64,000 nucleotides of DNA from a bacterium BMS3Bbin08. GTDB taxonomy: Bacteria > Nitrospirota > Thermodesulfovibrionia > UBA6902 > BMS3Bbin08. This document shows, in pieces, positions 39,145 to 47,746 of the stretch. A program made the translations under genes and the position numbers. The stretch covers positions 1-64,000 of the forward strand of contig BDTR01000049.1 of assembly GCA_002897775.1 (NCBI GenBank). The letters run 5' to 3'. The notes beneath the pieces were generated by a model. It made no database searches and was not told where the DNA came from. It saw nothing but the letters and a program-made list of their open reading frames with translations. Every line of letters starts with the position of its first letter. Within the stretch, counting starts at the first letter, position 1.

Positions 39145-39594
39145 CTACCTGGCGGTGTCTTTACCCGGCAGAAATTTTGCATAGCTGCCGCCTGTGATTT
39201 CCTGCAAAGCTAAAGCAGCTTCCTCCTGGACGTAAGGGTTGCTGTCCTTCAGCGCGGCCATAAGCGGCTTGACCGCGCCGGGGTCTTTTATCTGACCAAG
39301 CGCCTGTACAGCGGACTCACGCACACCCGGGTCATTGTCCTTTATCGCGCTGATCAGCGGTTCAACAGCGGGCTCGCCGATCTCGGCCAGGGCAAGAGAG
39401 GCCTGCCAGCGGATACTGGGGTTTTCATCTTTCATCTTTTCAATTGAGCTGTTCAGATCCCCGGACCTGGAACATCCGGTGAATAAAAGAAAAAGAAAAA
39501 AGAACAGCAGGCGGGTTGTTATTTTTACGGTATTTAATGGTCTGTCAGATAAATATATCATATTAAAATTAACCACTGAAGGCACAGAGGGCAC
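39145..39594 (-). CDS. HEAT-repeat lipoprotein
   Basis: A 149-residue protein with a type II signal (LLFFFLFLLFTGC, lipobox LFTGC with the lipid cysteine about residue 41) and three HEAT/PBS-lyase-type repeats: SIRWQASLALAEIGEPAVEP, GVRESAVQALGQIKDPGAVK and YVQEEAALALQEITGG. These are typical scaffolds or peptide-binding units anchored in the outer or inner membrane. The frame starts at 39594; an ATG eleven codons inside (MIYLSDRPL) is a shorter start. Adjacent to the PilZ-gspA-gspB operon on the same strand but separated. Confidence 0.78.
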   Translation of the reverse strand: MPSVPSVVNFNMIYLSDRPLNTVKITTRLLFFFLFLLFTGCSRSGDLNSSIEKMKDENPSIRWQASLALAEIGEPAVEPLISAIKDNDPGVRESAVQALGQIKDPGAVKPLMAALKDSNPYVQEEAALALQEITGGSYAKFLPGKDTAR

Positions 39595-39729
39595 AGAAAT
39601 AAGTTTATTGATCTGTCTAACAAATACATCATATTAAAAGTAACTCTGATTGCTTTTTTTGTCAATAAGCGCGCCCCGGGTTTTAAAAAGTATTCATTTT
39701 CAAATGGATCTGGTCTATTATTAAAGCGT

Positions 39730-40257
39730 ATGGATATACTTTTTTTAGGCCATTCCCTTATAGAATTTTTCGACTGGCAGGAGAGGTTCCCTGATCACAG
39801 GGCCGTGAACCTTGGAAAAGGCGGGGAATCGGTGGAAGGACTGCTTGTAAGGGTCAGGAAGTTAACAGGGTCAAGTTCTTCTGCCGGTCTCATATTTATC
39901 ATGTCAGGGATAAATAATATGGCAATGGAAGATCTTGATTTTATGGGTCCATACAGGGAGATAATCAAAGAGTTGTCAACTGCTTTTCCCAAGGCGCGTA
40001 TTTTTATAAACAGTCTCCTGCCGACACTGCTGGACTTTATCCCGGATAAGTCTATAAGGAGTATTAACAGTTCCTTGAAAAAGCTGGTCGAAGAGCATAA
40101 CAGGGTTGAATTCCTCGATATATACAGCCTTTTTATTGATGAGCAGGGCAGGGCGTTCAGGCATTATTTGCTTGATGACGGGATACACCTGAGCAATAAA
40201 GGCTATGCTGTGTGGTCTGAAGAGCTTGAAAAGGTCATTAACAAATACTCTTCCTGA
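39730..40257 (+). CDS. SGNH/GDSL hydrolase
   Basis: A 175-residue esterase/lipase-fold protein. The N-terminal LFLGHSLIEFFDW (residues 4-16) carries the catalytic Ser in block I, then NLGKGGESV (block II Gly), IMSGINNMAM (about 58-67, block III Asn), and DDGIHLSNKGYAVWSEEL (about 146-163) with the catalytic Asp and His in block V. Relatives deacetylate polysaccharides or hydrolyse lipids. No signal peptide is visible, so it is cytosolic as written. Substrate unknown. Confidence 0.88.
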   Translation: MDILFLGHSLIEFFDWQERFPDHRAVNLGKGGESVEGLLVRVRKLTGSSSSAGLIFIMSGINNMAMEDLDFMGPYREIIKELSTAFPKARIFINSLLPTLLDFIPDKSIRSINSSLKKLVEEHNRVEFLDIYSLFIDEQGRAFRHYLLDDGIHLSNKGYAVWSEELEKVINKYSS

Positions 40258-40349
40258 TATGCTCGCCTCCTTGACCTCCGCGAAATAATGCGGGATAATA
40301 TTAGTAAGCGGCAGTAAAGGTATTTCCTGTCTTGCAAGGTGGGGGTGAA

Positions 40350-40667
40350 ATGAGGAGTAAAAGGCCCGGGCACGGGAAAAAAGGAGAAAAAAGGTCTGCC
40401 GAGGATTTTGTGCGGGAGATCAAAAAAAAGGCTCCCACGTCAAGCCGCTACAGGGAACAGTCTTTGAAGATCCACGGCCTGATCTGCGCGAAATGCGCGA
40501 AAGAGTATAGCGATAAGGATGCTCATATGCTGACCGTGCACCACAAGGATGGAGACCGCAGCAACAACCCGCCTGACGGTTCGAACTGGGAGAACCTGTG
40601 TATCTATTGCCATGATGATGAGCACAGCAGGGAGATCCTTGGAGAGTATTTTGCCGATGAGTCGTGA
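40350..40667 (+). CDS. YajD-family HNH nuclease
   Basis: A 105-residue HNH protein. The CxxC pair ICAKCAKEYSDKDA (about residues 47-60), the LTVHHKDGD (about 65-73), NNPPDGSNWENLCIYCHDDEH (about 76-96) form the metal-binding HNH core and the second CxxC. YajD relatives are widespread with no proven role in DNA repair or rRNA metabolism. The ATG at 40350 is supported by GGGGGTG, over a TTG six codons earlier. Isolated gene. Confidence 0.85.
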   Translation: MRSKRPGHGKKGEKRSAEDFVREIKKKAPTSSRYREQSLKIHGLICAKCAKEYSDKDAHMLTVHHKDGDRSNNPPDGSNWENLCIYCHDDEHSREILGEYFADES

Positions 40668-40855
40668 TCCAGCACTGCCCTGACGATCTGCATTTCTCTC
40701 CCCGCGTCTTTTTTTAAATATCCGCTTATCGCTGCCCCCGCACACAGGATGATGTGTAAAGCAGCGGAAAAATAAAAGAGGCGTTAGCGGCATATATGTT
40801 AAAATAAAACATTATATTTCCTGACCTGTGTTAATGAGAAAAAGGAGGGTAAGCG

Positions 40856-41407
40856 ATGGGAACAATTGTCTTGCTTGGTATTCTGGGTTTGCTGGTTGTG
40901 GCTTTTGTAGTTCTTTATAACACACTTATAAGACTGAAAGTCAGGGTTAAGAACGCCTGGTCTCAGATCGACGTCCAGTTGAAACGACGGCATGATCTGA
41001 TACCAAACCTGGTGGAAACGGTAAAAGGCTATGCTGTGCATGAAAAAGAGACCCTTGAGAACGTTACAAAGGCACGGGCCCAGGCAGCCGGCGCTTCGGA
41101 TATAAAAGAAAGGGCGCAGGCCGAGAACCTGCTCACCGGAGCGCTTCGCCAGCTTTTCGCGGTGGTGGAGAATTACCCCAATATCAAGGCCAATCAGAAC
41201 TTTCTGAGCCTGCAGGAGGAACTTACAACAACAGAGAACAAGATCGCGTTTGCCCGTCAGTATTACAACGACGAGGTTATGAGGTTTAATACATCTATCC
41301 AGACAGTGCCCCAGAACATTATTGCCCAGATGTTCAGTTTTAAAAAGTCCGAATTTCTGGAGATCGAAGATCCGCGCGACAAGCGGGTTCCTGCGGTTAA
41401 ATTTTAG
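40856..41407 (+). CDS. LemA family protein
   Basis: A 183-residue membrane-anchored coiled-helix protein. An N-terminal helix (residues 3-22: [20 protein letters not shown]) is followed by the LemA core: [20 protein letters not shown] (about 30-49), [20 protein letters not shown] and [18 protein letters not shown]-like stretches, then the [19 protein letters not shown] (about 128-146) signature. The strong AAGGAGGG site defines the start. It is followed by an M48 peptidase 12 bases later, a pairing seen elsewhere (LemA with membrane metallopeptidases), implying envelope quality control. Confidence 0.92.
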   Translation: MGTIVLLGILGLLVVAFVVLYNTLIRLKVRVKNAWSQIDVQLKRRHDLIPNLVETVKGYAVHEKETLENVTKARAQAAGASDIKERAQAENLLTGALRQLFAVVENYPNIKANQNFLSLQEELTTTENKIAFARQYYNDEVMRFNTSIQTVPQNIIAQMFSFKKSEFLEIEDPRDKRVPAVKF

Positions 41408-41419
41408 CGGCGGGCGTGT

Positions 41420-43063
41420 ATGCCGTTCTCATTTCTTGACATCGAGGCCAGGAAAAGCCGAAGGATTGTATTACTGTTCATTACGCTTCTGGGTTTTTAT
41501 TTTTTAAGCGCGTTCATTATCTACAACGTAGTAAGGATCGGTTTTATCTTTCAGTCCGGGTTTCGTACATCGACATCTAACGCGTATGCTTTGCCCGTAA
41601 TGCTGAAGATTTTCGGTATAGCGCTGCTTGTGGCGGTCCTCCACTGGATGTACTCTTCAATAAACATGGTTCCCAGACTGCTTTCTGTTATCGGCGCGAA
41701 GCCTATAGATCCAAAGGACCGCTATCACTTTTTGTTCAATAACATTGTTGATGAAGTTTCAGTGGCGGCAGGAGGTATGCGGATCGAGCCCTATGTCGTT
41801 CCTTCAAGGTATTGCAACGCGTTCGCGCTTTTGGATTATAAGGGTAACGCTGTTATAGGGGTCACAGAGGGCCTGCTTATAAAAACGAACCGCCGCCAGC
41901 TTGAGGCTGTAGTCGCGCATGAGGCCAGCCATCTTATTTGGGGTGACTGCCTGCTTGCGACGGTCTCGTGCTCCATAGCGGCTGTTTACGCGGGATTATT
42001 GAAAGTGGCCACTTCCGGCTGGTACGGGGGAAGCGGTTCCCTGTACAGGCGAAGGGGCGGGATCTACCCTTTAATGGCGATGCTTGTAATAGTGCTCTTT
42101 ACCATGCGGGTACTGACACGCTTAATGAACACGTGGATCTCAAGAGAAAGAGAACTGCGCGCTGATGCCACTGCGGTAAGGTTGACAAGAAACCCCCTTG
42201 GTCTGGCCGAGGCGCTGTATGTCATTTCCACGGGCTGGCGGGGCAACCGGCTTCCTGCCGAAGAGCTGGGACAGATCTTCATTATGAATCCCCGCTCCAG
42301 CAAGCTGGAGGAGAGCTGGGGTTTTTTTGCCGGTTTATTTACAACTCATCCGCCTATCAGGAAGCGGATAGATATTCTGCTTGATATGGGGCATGCCGAC
42401 TACAAGACCCTGGAATCAAGCGTGAAGCAGAAGGAACGCAAGTACGACGAGACCACGGTATCCACTTCCGAGAACAGCAGTATATGGTACGCGCAGAACG
42501 AGGAAAAGTGGCACGGCCCGTACACCCTGTTCGAACTTTCGCAGTTAAAATGGCTGGACCCGTTCACATGGATAACAATGGAAAATGACGAACGCGTCAA
42601 ACCGGCCCATGAATATAAAGAGATAAATAAAATGCTTAAAAAAGGCCTGTCTGTTGACTATAGAGTGCAGGCGTGCCCTTCCTGCAGCCAGGGCCTTGAG
42701 AGGATCTACCATGAGGGGGTTCCCATATGGAGATGCGGCAGCTGCAAGGGACGGCTGGTCAGGCGGGAGCATCTTCAGCGCATCATTGTCAGGGAAGAGA
42801 TGGCTTTTTCTCCCCGCACAAAGGAGCTTGCGGGTCAGATCATGGAATATTCCATAAAGAACAAAGGCAAGTACATAAAGAAGTCCGAATCAACCCTTAA
42901 ATGTCCTGCATGCGGAAATATTATGAACCGTAAACTATATGATGCTGTAATGCCATACCGTGTGGAAATAGATTTATGCCGGCTATGCGGCCTTATCTGG
43001 TTTGACAGGGACGAACTCGAGGTCATAGAGTACCTTACAGAGGGCAGTGCCCTGGACTACTGA
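41420..43063 (+). CDS. M48 metallopeptidase fused to GYF-like and two TFIIB-type zinc domains
   Basis: A 547-residue protein. N-terminal helices (residues 15-80) anchor an M48 HtpX/Ste24-type peptidase: VVAHEASHLIWGD (about 158-170) has the H-E-x-x-H zinc motif, and ELRADATAVRL (about 238-248) the third ligand. A GYF_2-like region (about 352-385: IWYAQNEEKWHGPYTLFELS) then follows. The C-terminus carries two zinc ribbons of the TFIIB/zf-TFIIB kind: CPSCSQGLERI with CGSCKGR (about 415-447) and CPACGNIM with CRLCGLIWFDRDE (about 493-535). The fusion suggests regulated membrane-protein cleavage. Follows lemA by 12 bases. Confidence 0.85.
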   Translation: MPFSFLDIEARKSRRIVLLFITLLGFYFLSAFIIYNVVRIGFIFQSGFRTSTSNAYALPVMLKIFGIALLVAVLHWMYSSINMVPRLLSVIGAKPIDPKDRYHFLFNNIVDEVSVAAGGMRIEPYVVPSRYCNAFALLDYKGNAVIGVTEGLLIKTNRRQLEAVVAHEASHLIWGDCLLATVSCSIAAVYAGLLKVATSGWYGGSGSLYRRRGGIYPLMAMLVIVLFTMRVLTRLMNTWISRERELRADATAVRLTRNPLGLAEALYVISTGWRGNRLPAEELGQIFIMNPRSSKLEESWGFFAGLFTTHPPIRKRIDILLDMGHADYKTLESSVKQKERKYDETTVSTSENSSIWYAQNEEKWHGPYTLFELSQLKWLDPFTWITMENDERVKPAHEYKEINKMLKKGLSVDYRVQACPSCSQGLERIYHEGVPIWRCGSCKGRLVRREHLQRIIVREEMAFSPRTKELAGQIMEYSIKNKGKYIKKSESTLKCPACGNIMNRKLYDAVMPYRVEIDLCRLCGLIWFDRDELEVIEYLTEGSALDY

Positions 43064-43126
43064 AAATGTATTGCTCAGACATTAAATCTACAATCAACAA
43101 TCTACAATGTTTTACGGGTTTTCCTG

Positions 43127-43495
43127 CTACGCTTTATCAGAGCCGCCGATGGTCTCAAAGAATTCTTTGTACTTTTGGACCGATTCGATGATCTCCAGAC
43201 CTACTTCTGTGTATGAAGGCGGAGCGTCTATATCCATTGCGCCTGAGGGGCGCTCTTCTTTTTTATTTAACCATTTTATTTTACAGTACATATCGATCAG
43301 CTGTCCTGACGGGGTCCTGAATTTGATCTTAAGCCGGTCACCATGGATAAAATTCATGACCTTGCCATACAGATACCATTTTATTCCATTTTCAGACAGG
43401 TTCCCTATAACGCCGTCATAACTCTGTCCACTCAGAATGATCTTGGCATCCAGACTTGTGTCGATCCTTTTTCTGGTTCGCCGCCGAATATGCAA
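43127..43495 (-). CDS. PilZ-domain protein (5 of 5)
   Basis: A 122-residue PilZ domain. RRRTRKRIDTSLDAKII (residues 4-20) is the arginine motif, GVIGNLSENGIKWYL (about 29-43) the NxSxxG, and CKIKWLNKKEER (about 72-83) and YTEVGLEIIES (about 98-108) later strands. A longer loop than PilZ 1 and 4. The start is TTG with GGAGCAGG upstream. It converges with the M48 gene. Confidence 0.8.
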   Translation of the reverse strand: MHIRRRTRKRIDTSLDAKIILSGQSYDGVIGNLSENGIKWYLYGKVMNFIHGDRLKIKFRTPSGQLIDMYCKIKWLNKKEERPSGAMDIDAPPSYTEVGLEIIESVQKYKEFFETIGGSDKA

Positions 43496-43683
43496 AGTTG
43501 TCAGCCTGCTCCCTTGATATTTAAAGATAGTACTGGAACCTGAAAGTTTGCCCTGTATTATTAATTATATCTTAATTTTCGAAGTTTTCAAAAGCAGTGA
43601 ACAGGAGGTTTCGGATCGTTCGAATAAGATACTCTATCGGCTGTCTTTAATTATAGAACGCCGGAGGAAAAAGTTCCCCTTGT

Positions 43684-44181
43684 TTATGAAGAAGAGGATG
43701 TTGCCATTATTTTTTTTGCGAATTCCCGGGCGTCTTCCAGGTCGGCCTTGTCAGGATGAGGATCAGCTCCCATGGCTTCCTGCGCCCAGGCCCGGTTCTC
43801 GGCCTGGCTCACCATGTCGTCAATTACTTTTTGCTGGACCTTTCCGCGGCAGCTAAAAGTGCCGAGAACCTTACTGTTCAGAGCCAGGCTTACAGCCTGT
43901 TCCATTGCTGTGACAGCCAGCTGTCCGCCCCGGAGAGAGCCGTGGGTAGAGAATATGGCCAGCTTTTTGCCGGGAGGAAGGCCTTTGATAAACCGCGCCG
44001 CAACTGGCGGTAGACTGTGGGAAACAACCGGAAACCCGCAGAAGATGAGATCATATTTCTCAATGTTCTTAACATCCTGGATCGGGATAATGTCTTTTTC
44101 AGTCTTAACGGCATCAGAAATAGAACGGGCAACTTTTTCTGTATTGCCTGTCAAAGAAAAATATGTAATTAATGTCTTCAT
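43684..44181 (-). CDS. Flavodoxin-like protein
   Basis: A 165-residue FMN-binding protein. The phosphate loop SLTGNTEKVARSI (residues 9-21) is the flavodoxin signature, followed by YDLIFCGFPVVSHSLPP (about 43-59) and a second isoalloxazine loop GSLRGGQLAV (about 82-91). The ATG at 44181 is supported by GGGGGAT and gives the canonical MKTLITYFSLTGNTEKV start; the frame is open eleven codons further. The loop T/S-x-T-G-N-T is intact. Redox partner unknown; single gene. Confidence 0.88.
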   Translation of the reverse strand: MKTLITYFSLTGNTEKVARSISDAVKTEKDIIPIQDVKNIEKYDLIFCGFPVVSHSLPPVAARFIKGLPPGKKLAIFSTHGSLRGGQLAVTAMEQAVSLALNSKVLGTFSCRGKVQQKVIDDMVSQAENRAWAQEAMGADPHPDKADLEDAREFAKKIMATSSSS

Positions 44182-44214
44182 CGTGATCCCCCTTTTATGG
44201 AACTCCACGTGCAA

Positions 44215-44468
44215 GTCCGCCTACCGGCAAGCAGGCCCGTGGCGCCTTATTATCCGACAGGTGACATCTCGCCGAAGCACTCTGTTCGCATTTATCCACG
44301 GGTAAACCCGTGGTGTTCTGCGAAGGCGGATAAAAGCCCTGGCCATCTAAAAATTAGTATTAGTGATATTGATTTTAACTGCTGGTGTTCATATTTTCAA
44401 GCTCAAAAAGGGTTATAAGTAATTAAAATACAGGCAGGAAAAAAGTTTATTTCCCACCTTTTCCCGCA
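44215..44468. other. Short intergenic region with hairpins, no gene
   Basis: Contains CCACGGG-TAAA-CCCGTGG (about 44296-44313) and GCCTACCGGCAAGCAGGC words, plus CGAAGGCGGATAAA near 44320, similar to the mosaic repeats. No coding potential. Confidence 0.45.
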
Positions 44469-44948
44469 CTACTTATTGACTGGGCATACGATCTTGTAAA
44501 GCTGTTCAGCGCTTGATTCGGGGACAACAGGTTTCCATAAAGGTGAATTATAATCATACGAATCAAGGACTGAAAGATCGCGGTCATAATCTTTGTAAGA
44601 GAGCCGGCTGTGCATCTTGTTTTTGCAGTCGAACTCCATTAAATACAGACTGTATTTAATGTTCTCATAGCCATCTGTGGATAGCCTGGTGGCGTTTCTT
44701 TTTTGAATATGTTTGTCTTTTTTCTCCTGGCTTAAAAGGATGATCTTTGTCCATACTTTTACAATGCCTGCGGAACTGCTGTCCAGACTCTCCGGAGAAT
44801 AGAGATATTCCATGCCCTTGTTCATGCTTTTGGCATACGGCTTCCAGTCTGTTCCGGCTGCCTGCGAAAAAGTAATTAATAATACAGCCGTGAATACAAC
44901 GGGCAAAACTTTTAAGACCGCGCCTTTCCCTTTAGATGTTGACCGCAT
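44469..44948 (-). CDS. Surface-adhesin E-like protein
   Basis: A 159-residue exported protein. An N-terminal signal (residues 8-30: VLKVLPVVFTAVLLITFSQA) is followed by a domain with the pattern of the surface-adhesin E family: YLYSPESLDSSSAGIVKVWT (about 48-67), LYLMEFDCKNKMHS (about 102-115), DSYDYNSPLWKPVVPES (about 130-146) and EQLYKIVCP. The paired cysteines in FDC and VCP probably form a disulfide. AGGAGACAGC precedes the ATG at 44948, favouring this start. It follows the PH-like membrane gene by 17 bases on the same strand. Confidence 0.72.
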   Translation of the reverse strand: MRSTSKGKGAVLKVLPVVFTAVLLITFSQAAGTDWKPYAKSMNKGMEYLYSPESLDSSSAGIVKVWTKIILLSQEKKDKHIQKRNATRLSTDGYENIKYSLYLMEFDCKNKMHSRLSYKDYDRDLSVLDSYDYNSPLWKPVVPESSAEQLYKIVCPVNK

Positions 44949-44965
44949 GCTGTCTCCTGAATTCA

Positions 44966-45466
44966 TTAATCGAAGCTGACCAGTCCCGGCCGAAGGGCTT
45001 CGACAACTGACCTTACCTCAAAAACGCCCCTGATAAATAACTTTCGGCCTTTGGCCCTTGGGGCCAGGATAATACAGCCGATCCCGAATGGTGTCTCAAG
45101 AAGGTTCTGTCTGAAAGATATACCATAAAACCCTGATATTTCAAAGAAGCGTTCTTTTCTTATGAGGCTTCCGGTTAACAGGCGGATCTCAGTTGAGTTT
45201 ATTTCATAACTGCTCATAATGTTCCACAATAGCCTGCGAATACCGTAGAAAATAAATGGAACAGAAAGTATTATTCCATAAGGCAGGTCCCGGAGCTGGT
45301 GAGACCTTTCTATCGCCAGACGTTCAAGAACCTGTTCTGTGACAACGCCGGACACAACCCGGGAACCATGTATTAACAAATAGGAAATGCCAAAGCAGAA
45401 TAGATATACAAGCAGGAAAGAGATAAAGGCCGGCTTTCGTTTATAGATAAACTCTGGCTGTTCCAT
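44966..45466 (-). CDS. Membrane protein with bPH2-like domain
   Basis: A 166-residue protein. Two transmembrane segments (about residues 13-33, ISFLLVYLFCFGISYLLI; and 57-77, LPYGIILSVPFIFYGI) precede a YdbS/bPH2-like soluble domain with NSTEIRLLTGSLIRKERFFE (about 88-107) and the TPFGIGCIILAPRAKGR strand pair. The shorter ATG at 45466 follows GAGGGACACC; the frame opens nine codons further. Such proteins have unknown roles in the envelope. It heads the adhesin E-like gene. Confidence 0.65.
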   Translation of the reverse strand: MEQPEFIYKRKPAFISFLLVYLFCFGISYLLIHGSRVVSGVVTEQVLERLAIERSHQLRDLPYGIILSVPFIFYGIRRLLWNIMSSYEINSTEIRLLTGSLIRKERFFEISGFYGISFRQNLLETPFGIGCIILAPRAKGRKLFIRGVFEVRSVVEALRPGLVSFD

Positions 45467-45493
45467 CGGTGTCCCTCTATCAATGGAGTTCAC

Positions 45494-45855
45494 TCACTAA
45501 GTATATCAAAACGCGTAAATAAATCAAAAAAACAGCCTGGCAGGCAAAAGACAGGAGGGGTCTCTGCCCTGTATTTAAAATGAACAGCGAGTGTACCTGC
45601 CTGCCGGTTTACCCGCCTTGTAGTGCTTGCCTGCCAGTTTGTTTGGCATGGCGGCGGGCAGGCAGGTTCCCTGCCCCGACTTTTCGGGACTGCAGGGAGC
45701 TTTAATATTTTGAGCGTATAAGCACAAAGCGTATAAGCACACTTGAAAAAATAGTGTTTATGTGATAAGCATTGAATAAACTCATTAAGTGTCTTAAAAG
45801 GTCTTACCTGGTCTGAATAACCGGCTGTATAAAATAATTTTCAAGGAGGAGTAAA
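45494..45855. other. Intergenic region with palindromic repeats and twin direct repeat before the OmpA lipoprotein
   Basis: The first part is a CCTGCCTGCCGG / GGGCAGGCAGG palindromic repeat tract (about 45594-45680), followed by CCCCGACTTTTCGGG-like hairpins. A direct repeat GCGTATAAGCACA occurs twice (45714-45726 and 45729-45741, period 15), about 115 bases before the lipoprotein gene, and could be an activator site. A TTGAAAAAATAGTG-type sequence follows it, with no certain -10. Confidence 0.5.
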
Positions 45856-46521
45856 ATGCGATCAAGGATATTCTTGATATTTATGGTTCTTTTTTCATTT
45901 CTTTTTATCCTGGGGTGCTCTCATCTGGAATTCGCGCCCAAGGACAGGATATGGTACTACCATAAGGAACTTCCTGAGGCTGACAGGGCCATAGAAGCGG
46001 CGCGTGAAGCAGGTAAGGACGTACAATGTCCTGTTGAATTTCAGGAAGCGTCAGATCTCAGAGACAAGGCCTATGAGACCTATCAGCAGTACTGCGGCAC
46101 CCAGGAGGGGATTGCCATGGCAGTGGAAGCAAGGGCAATGGCAGAGGCGCTCTGTCCGGGAAAACCAAAGCCCGGGGTTATTGCCAGGATGACACTGCAC
46201 ATCCATTTTGACACGGATAAGGCCGTAATAAAAGAAGAGGACCGCACCAGGATGAACGAGGCAGTTGACTTCATCAACAAGTACCCGAAGGCCAAAATTG
46301 TTATAGACGGCCATACTGACAGTGTTGGTGATGAAGAGTACAACCTCGGGCTTTCGCACAGAAGGGCCCAGGCCGCGAAACAGTACTTTGTTGAAGAAGG
46401 CGGAATTAAGGCGTCGAGGATGACCGTCCGGGGACACGGCGAACCAAGACCTGTTCAGTCGAACGATACAGCGTGGGGCAAGTCGCAGAACAGGCGCGTC
46501 GAGATACTTATTACAGAGTAA
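45856..46521 (+). CDS. OmpA/Pal-family outer membrane lipoprotein
   Basis: A 221-residue protein. The lipobox LFILGC (cysteine about residue 21) follows a hydrophobic signal, so it is a lipoprotein. The middle is a helical region with DRAIEAAREAGKDVQCP. The C-terminal 105 residues are an OmpA domain: IHFDTDKAVIKEEDRTRMNE, VIDGHTDSVGDEEYNLGLSH and GHGEPRPVQSNDTAWGKSQN, with the peptidoglycan-binding Asp and Arg in LSHRRAQ and NRRVEI. It bridges outer membrane and peptidoglycan. AGGAGG-like ribosome site present (AAGGAGG). A strong terminator follows. Confidence 0.9.
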   Translation: MRSRIFLIFMVLFSFLFILGCSHLEFAPKDRIWYYHKELPEADRAIEAAREAGKDVQCPVEFQEASDLRDKAYETYQQYCGTQEGIAMAVEARAMAEALCPGKPKPGVIARMTLHIHFDTDKAVIKEEDRTRMNEAVDFINKYPKAKIVIDGHTDSVGDEEYNLGLSHRRAQAAKQYFVEEGGIKASRMTVRGHGEPRPVQSNDTAWGKSQNRRVEILITE

Positions 46522-46553
46522 GCGCCTGTAAAAAAGCAGGCTGAATATCTGAG

Positions 46554-46596
46554 GGGGAAGCGGCCATTTCAAAATGGCCGCTTCCCCTGTTTTATT
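46554..46596 (+). terminator. Terminator after OmpA-family lipoprotein
   Basis: A 16-bp stem GGGGAAGCGGCCATTT (46554-46569) with AAATGGCCGCTTCCCC (46572-46587), a two-base centre, and TGTTTTATTT afterward. A near-perfect palindrome, so it may also act for the convergent Mrr-like gene. Confidence 0.85.
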
Positions 46597-46602
46597 TGGA
46601 GA

Positions 46603-47436
46603 TCAGTATAAACAGAGTTCGTCAGCCTGGTCTTTTAGGACAGCGGCCTTTTTCTCCGGAAGTGACAGGGTCTTTCTGATCTTCCTCACATCCATCTCTG
46701 CAAGGTCCTTAAGAAGGATAATGCGGTTTTCGATCAGTGTTTTTATTATCCCTGATCTTAGACCTGATATAACGGTAACAGGATAGAGCTTTTTGTTTTC
46801 GATCATTTTTTTAAGGCTGTCGTGCTCAGGATGTCCCCAGCTTCTTAAGTTCAACCCCATGCACCCGGCGTATTTAACGGCGTCAGCGGTAAACCTGGTG
46901 TTCGTTACAAGCGAGCCCTTAAATGTCTTTTTTGATTGACTGTGTTTAAAGCCATAGCCAAGGTCACGGGACCGGGCGTATACGTACATGGCGACTTTTA
47001 TGTCGGTCGCAATACCGGACCTGTTGTGATACTTGCACTCCACAGCCATGATCTCATCATCTTTGACCGCGAATACATCGACCTCATGACTGACACATCT
47101 GCCCTCGATCACAAGATTTGTCTTAGTGCTGTATCCGTAGTGTTTCAGCAGCTCAGCGTAATATTGCTCAAAAGGGTAACCCGAAGGCCCGAGCCTCATG
47201 AGGGCCCTTTTTAATGTGTACCTGAGCCCTGACGCGTGGTTGAACTGCCTGAGATATTTTTTTGCGAGCCTATAGATCTTTTTTGTGCTGGTATACGGCT
47301 CGATCTCGTACAGTACCTTTCCAATAACTTCTTCGACGCGGTCCGAGTCAGCGCCCGACCGCAGAAGTGATGACCTTAATTTGTCCCTGTTAAGGTCCTC
47401 GACCACGCCTGAAGCCTTTAATACCTTGATATCCAT
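46603..47436 (-). CDS. ATP-cone and Mrr-like restriction endonuclease protein
   Basis: A 277-residue protein. Residues 1-90 form an ATP-cone (KASGVVEDLNRDKLRSSLLR with RVEEVIGKVLYEIEPYTS), which in other proteins senses nucleotides. The next part is an Mrr_cat-like nuclease of PD-(D/E)XK type: SHEVDVFAVKDDEIMAVECK (about 115-134), where the Asp and E-x-K are the catalytic residues, and AMYVYARSRDL follows. The C-terminal HhH-like region (about 235-275) could bind DNA (IENRIILLKDLAEMDVRKIR). The combination is known as a possible defence or repair factor; here function is inferred. Confidence 0.85.
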   Translation of the reverse strand: MDIKVLKASGVVEDLNRDKLRSSLLRSGADSDRVEEVIGKVLYEIEPYTSTKKIYRLAKKYLRQFNHASGLRYTLKRALMRLGPSGYPFEQYYAELLKHYGYSTKTNLVIEGRCVSHEVDVFAVKDDEIMAVECKYHNRSGIATDIKVAMYVYARSRDLGYGFKHSQSKKTFKGSLVTNTRFTADAVKYAGCMGLNLRSWGHPEHDSLKKMIENKKLYPVTVISGLRSGIIKTLIENRIILLKDLAEMDVRKIRKTLSLPEKKAAVLKDQADELCLY

Positions 47437-47442
47437 GGCCGT

Positions 47443-47667
47443 TTATTCAGGTCCCTCTGTGTTTTCCGCCTCCCCGTCAAATTCTTCGAGGATCTTTCTT
47501 ACTTCATCATCAGTTGCCCTTAATTTTTTCCTGCACATGTTAATTAGATAAGTTGCCCTCTTTACCTTTCCGGTCAGTATATCCACATCAACATTTTCGT
47601 TCTCTATCTCCTCAACTATGGACTCTATCTCTTCAAGGGCCTTTTTATAGCCGGGTGTCCTGCTCAT
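47443..47667 (-). CDS. xseB: Exodeoxyribonuclease VII small subunit
   Basis: A 74-residue small helical subunit. The sequence YKKALEEIESIVEEIENENV with the acidic tail EEFDGEAENTEGPE matches the XseB coiled-helix family. It binds XseA (the large subunit, upstream on the same strand) at several copies per complex, degrading single-stranded DNA from both ends. GAGGCGGCA precedes the ATG. The gap to xseA is 79 bases, and the ATP-cone/Mrr-like gene follows after six bases. Confidence 0.9.
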   Translation of the reverse strand: MSRTPGYKKALEEIESIVEEIENENVDVDILTGKVKRATYLINMCRKKLRATDDEVRKILEEFDGEAENTEGPE

Positions 47668-47746
47668 TGCCGCCTCCTCGTAAAATTTACCTGATTACAC
47701 TGAATTTCTTATCTGCTCTTTTTCACGTCCGTGTAATCTTTAGTTT

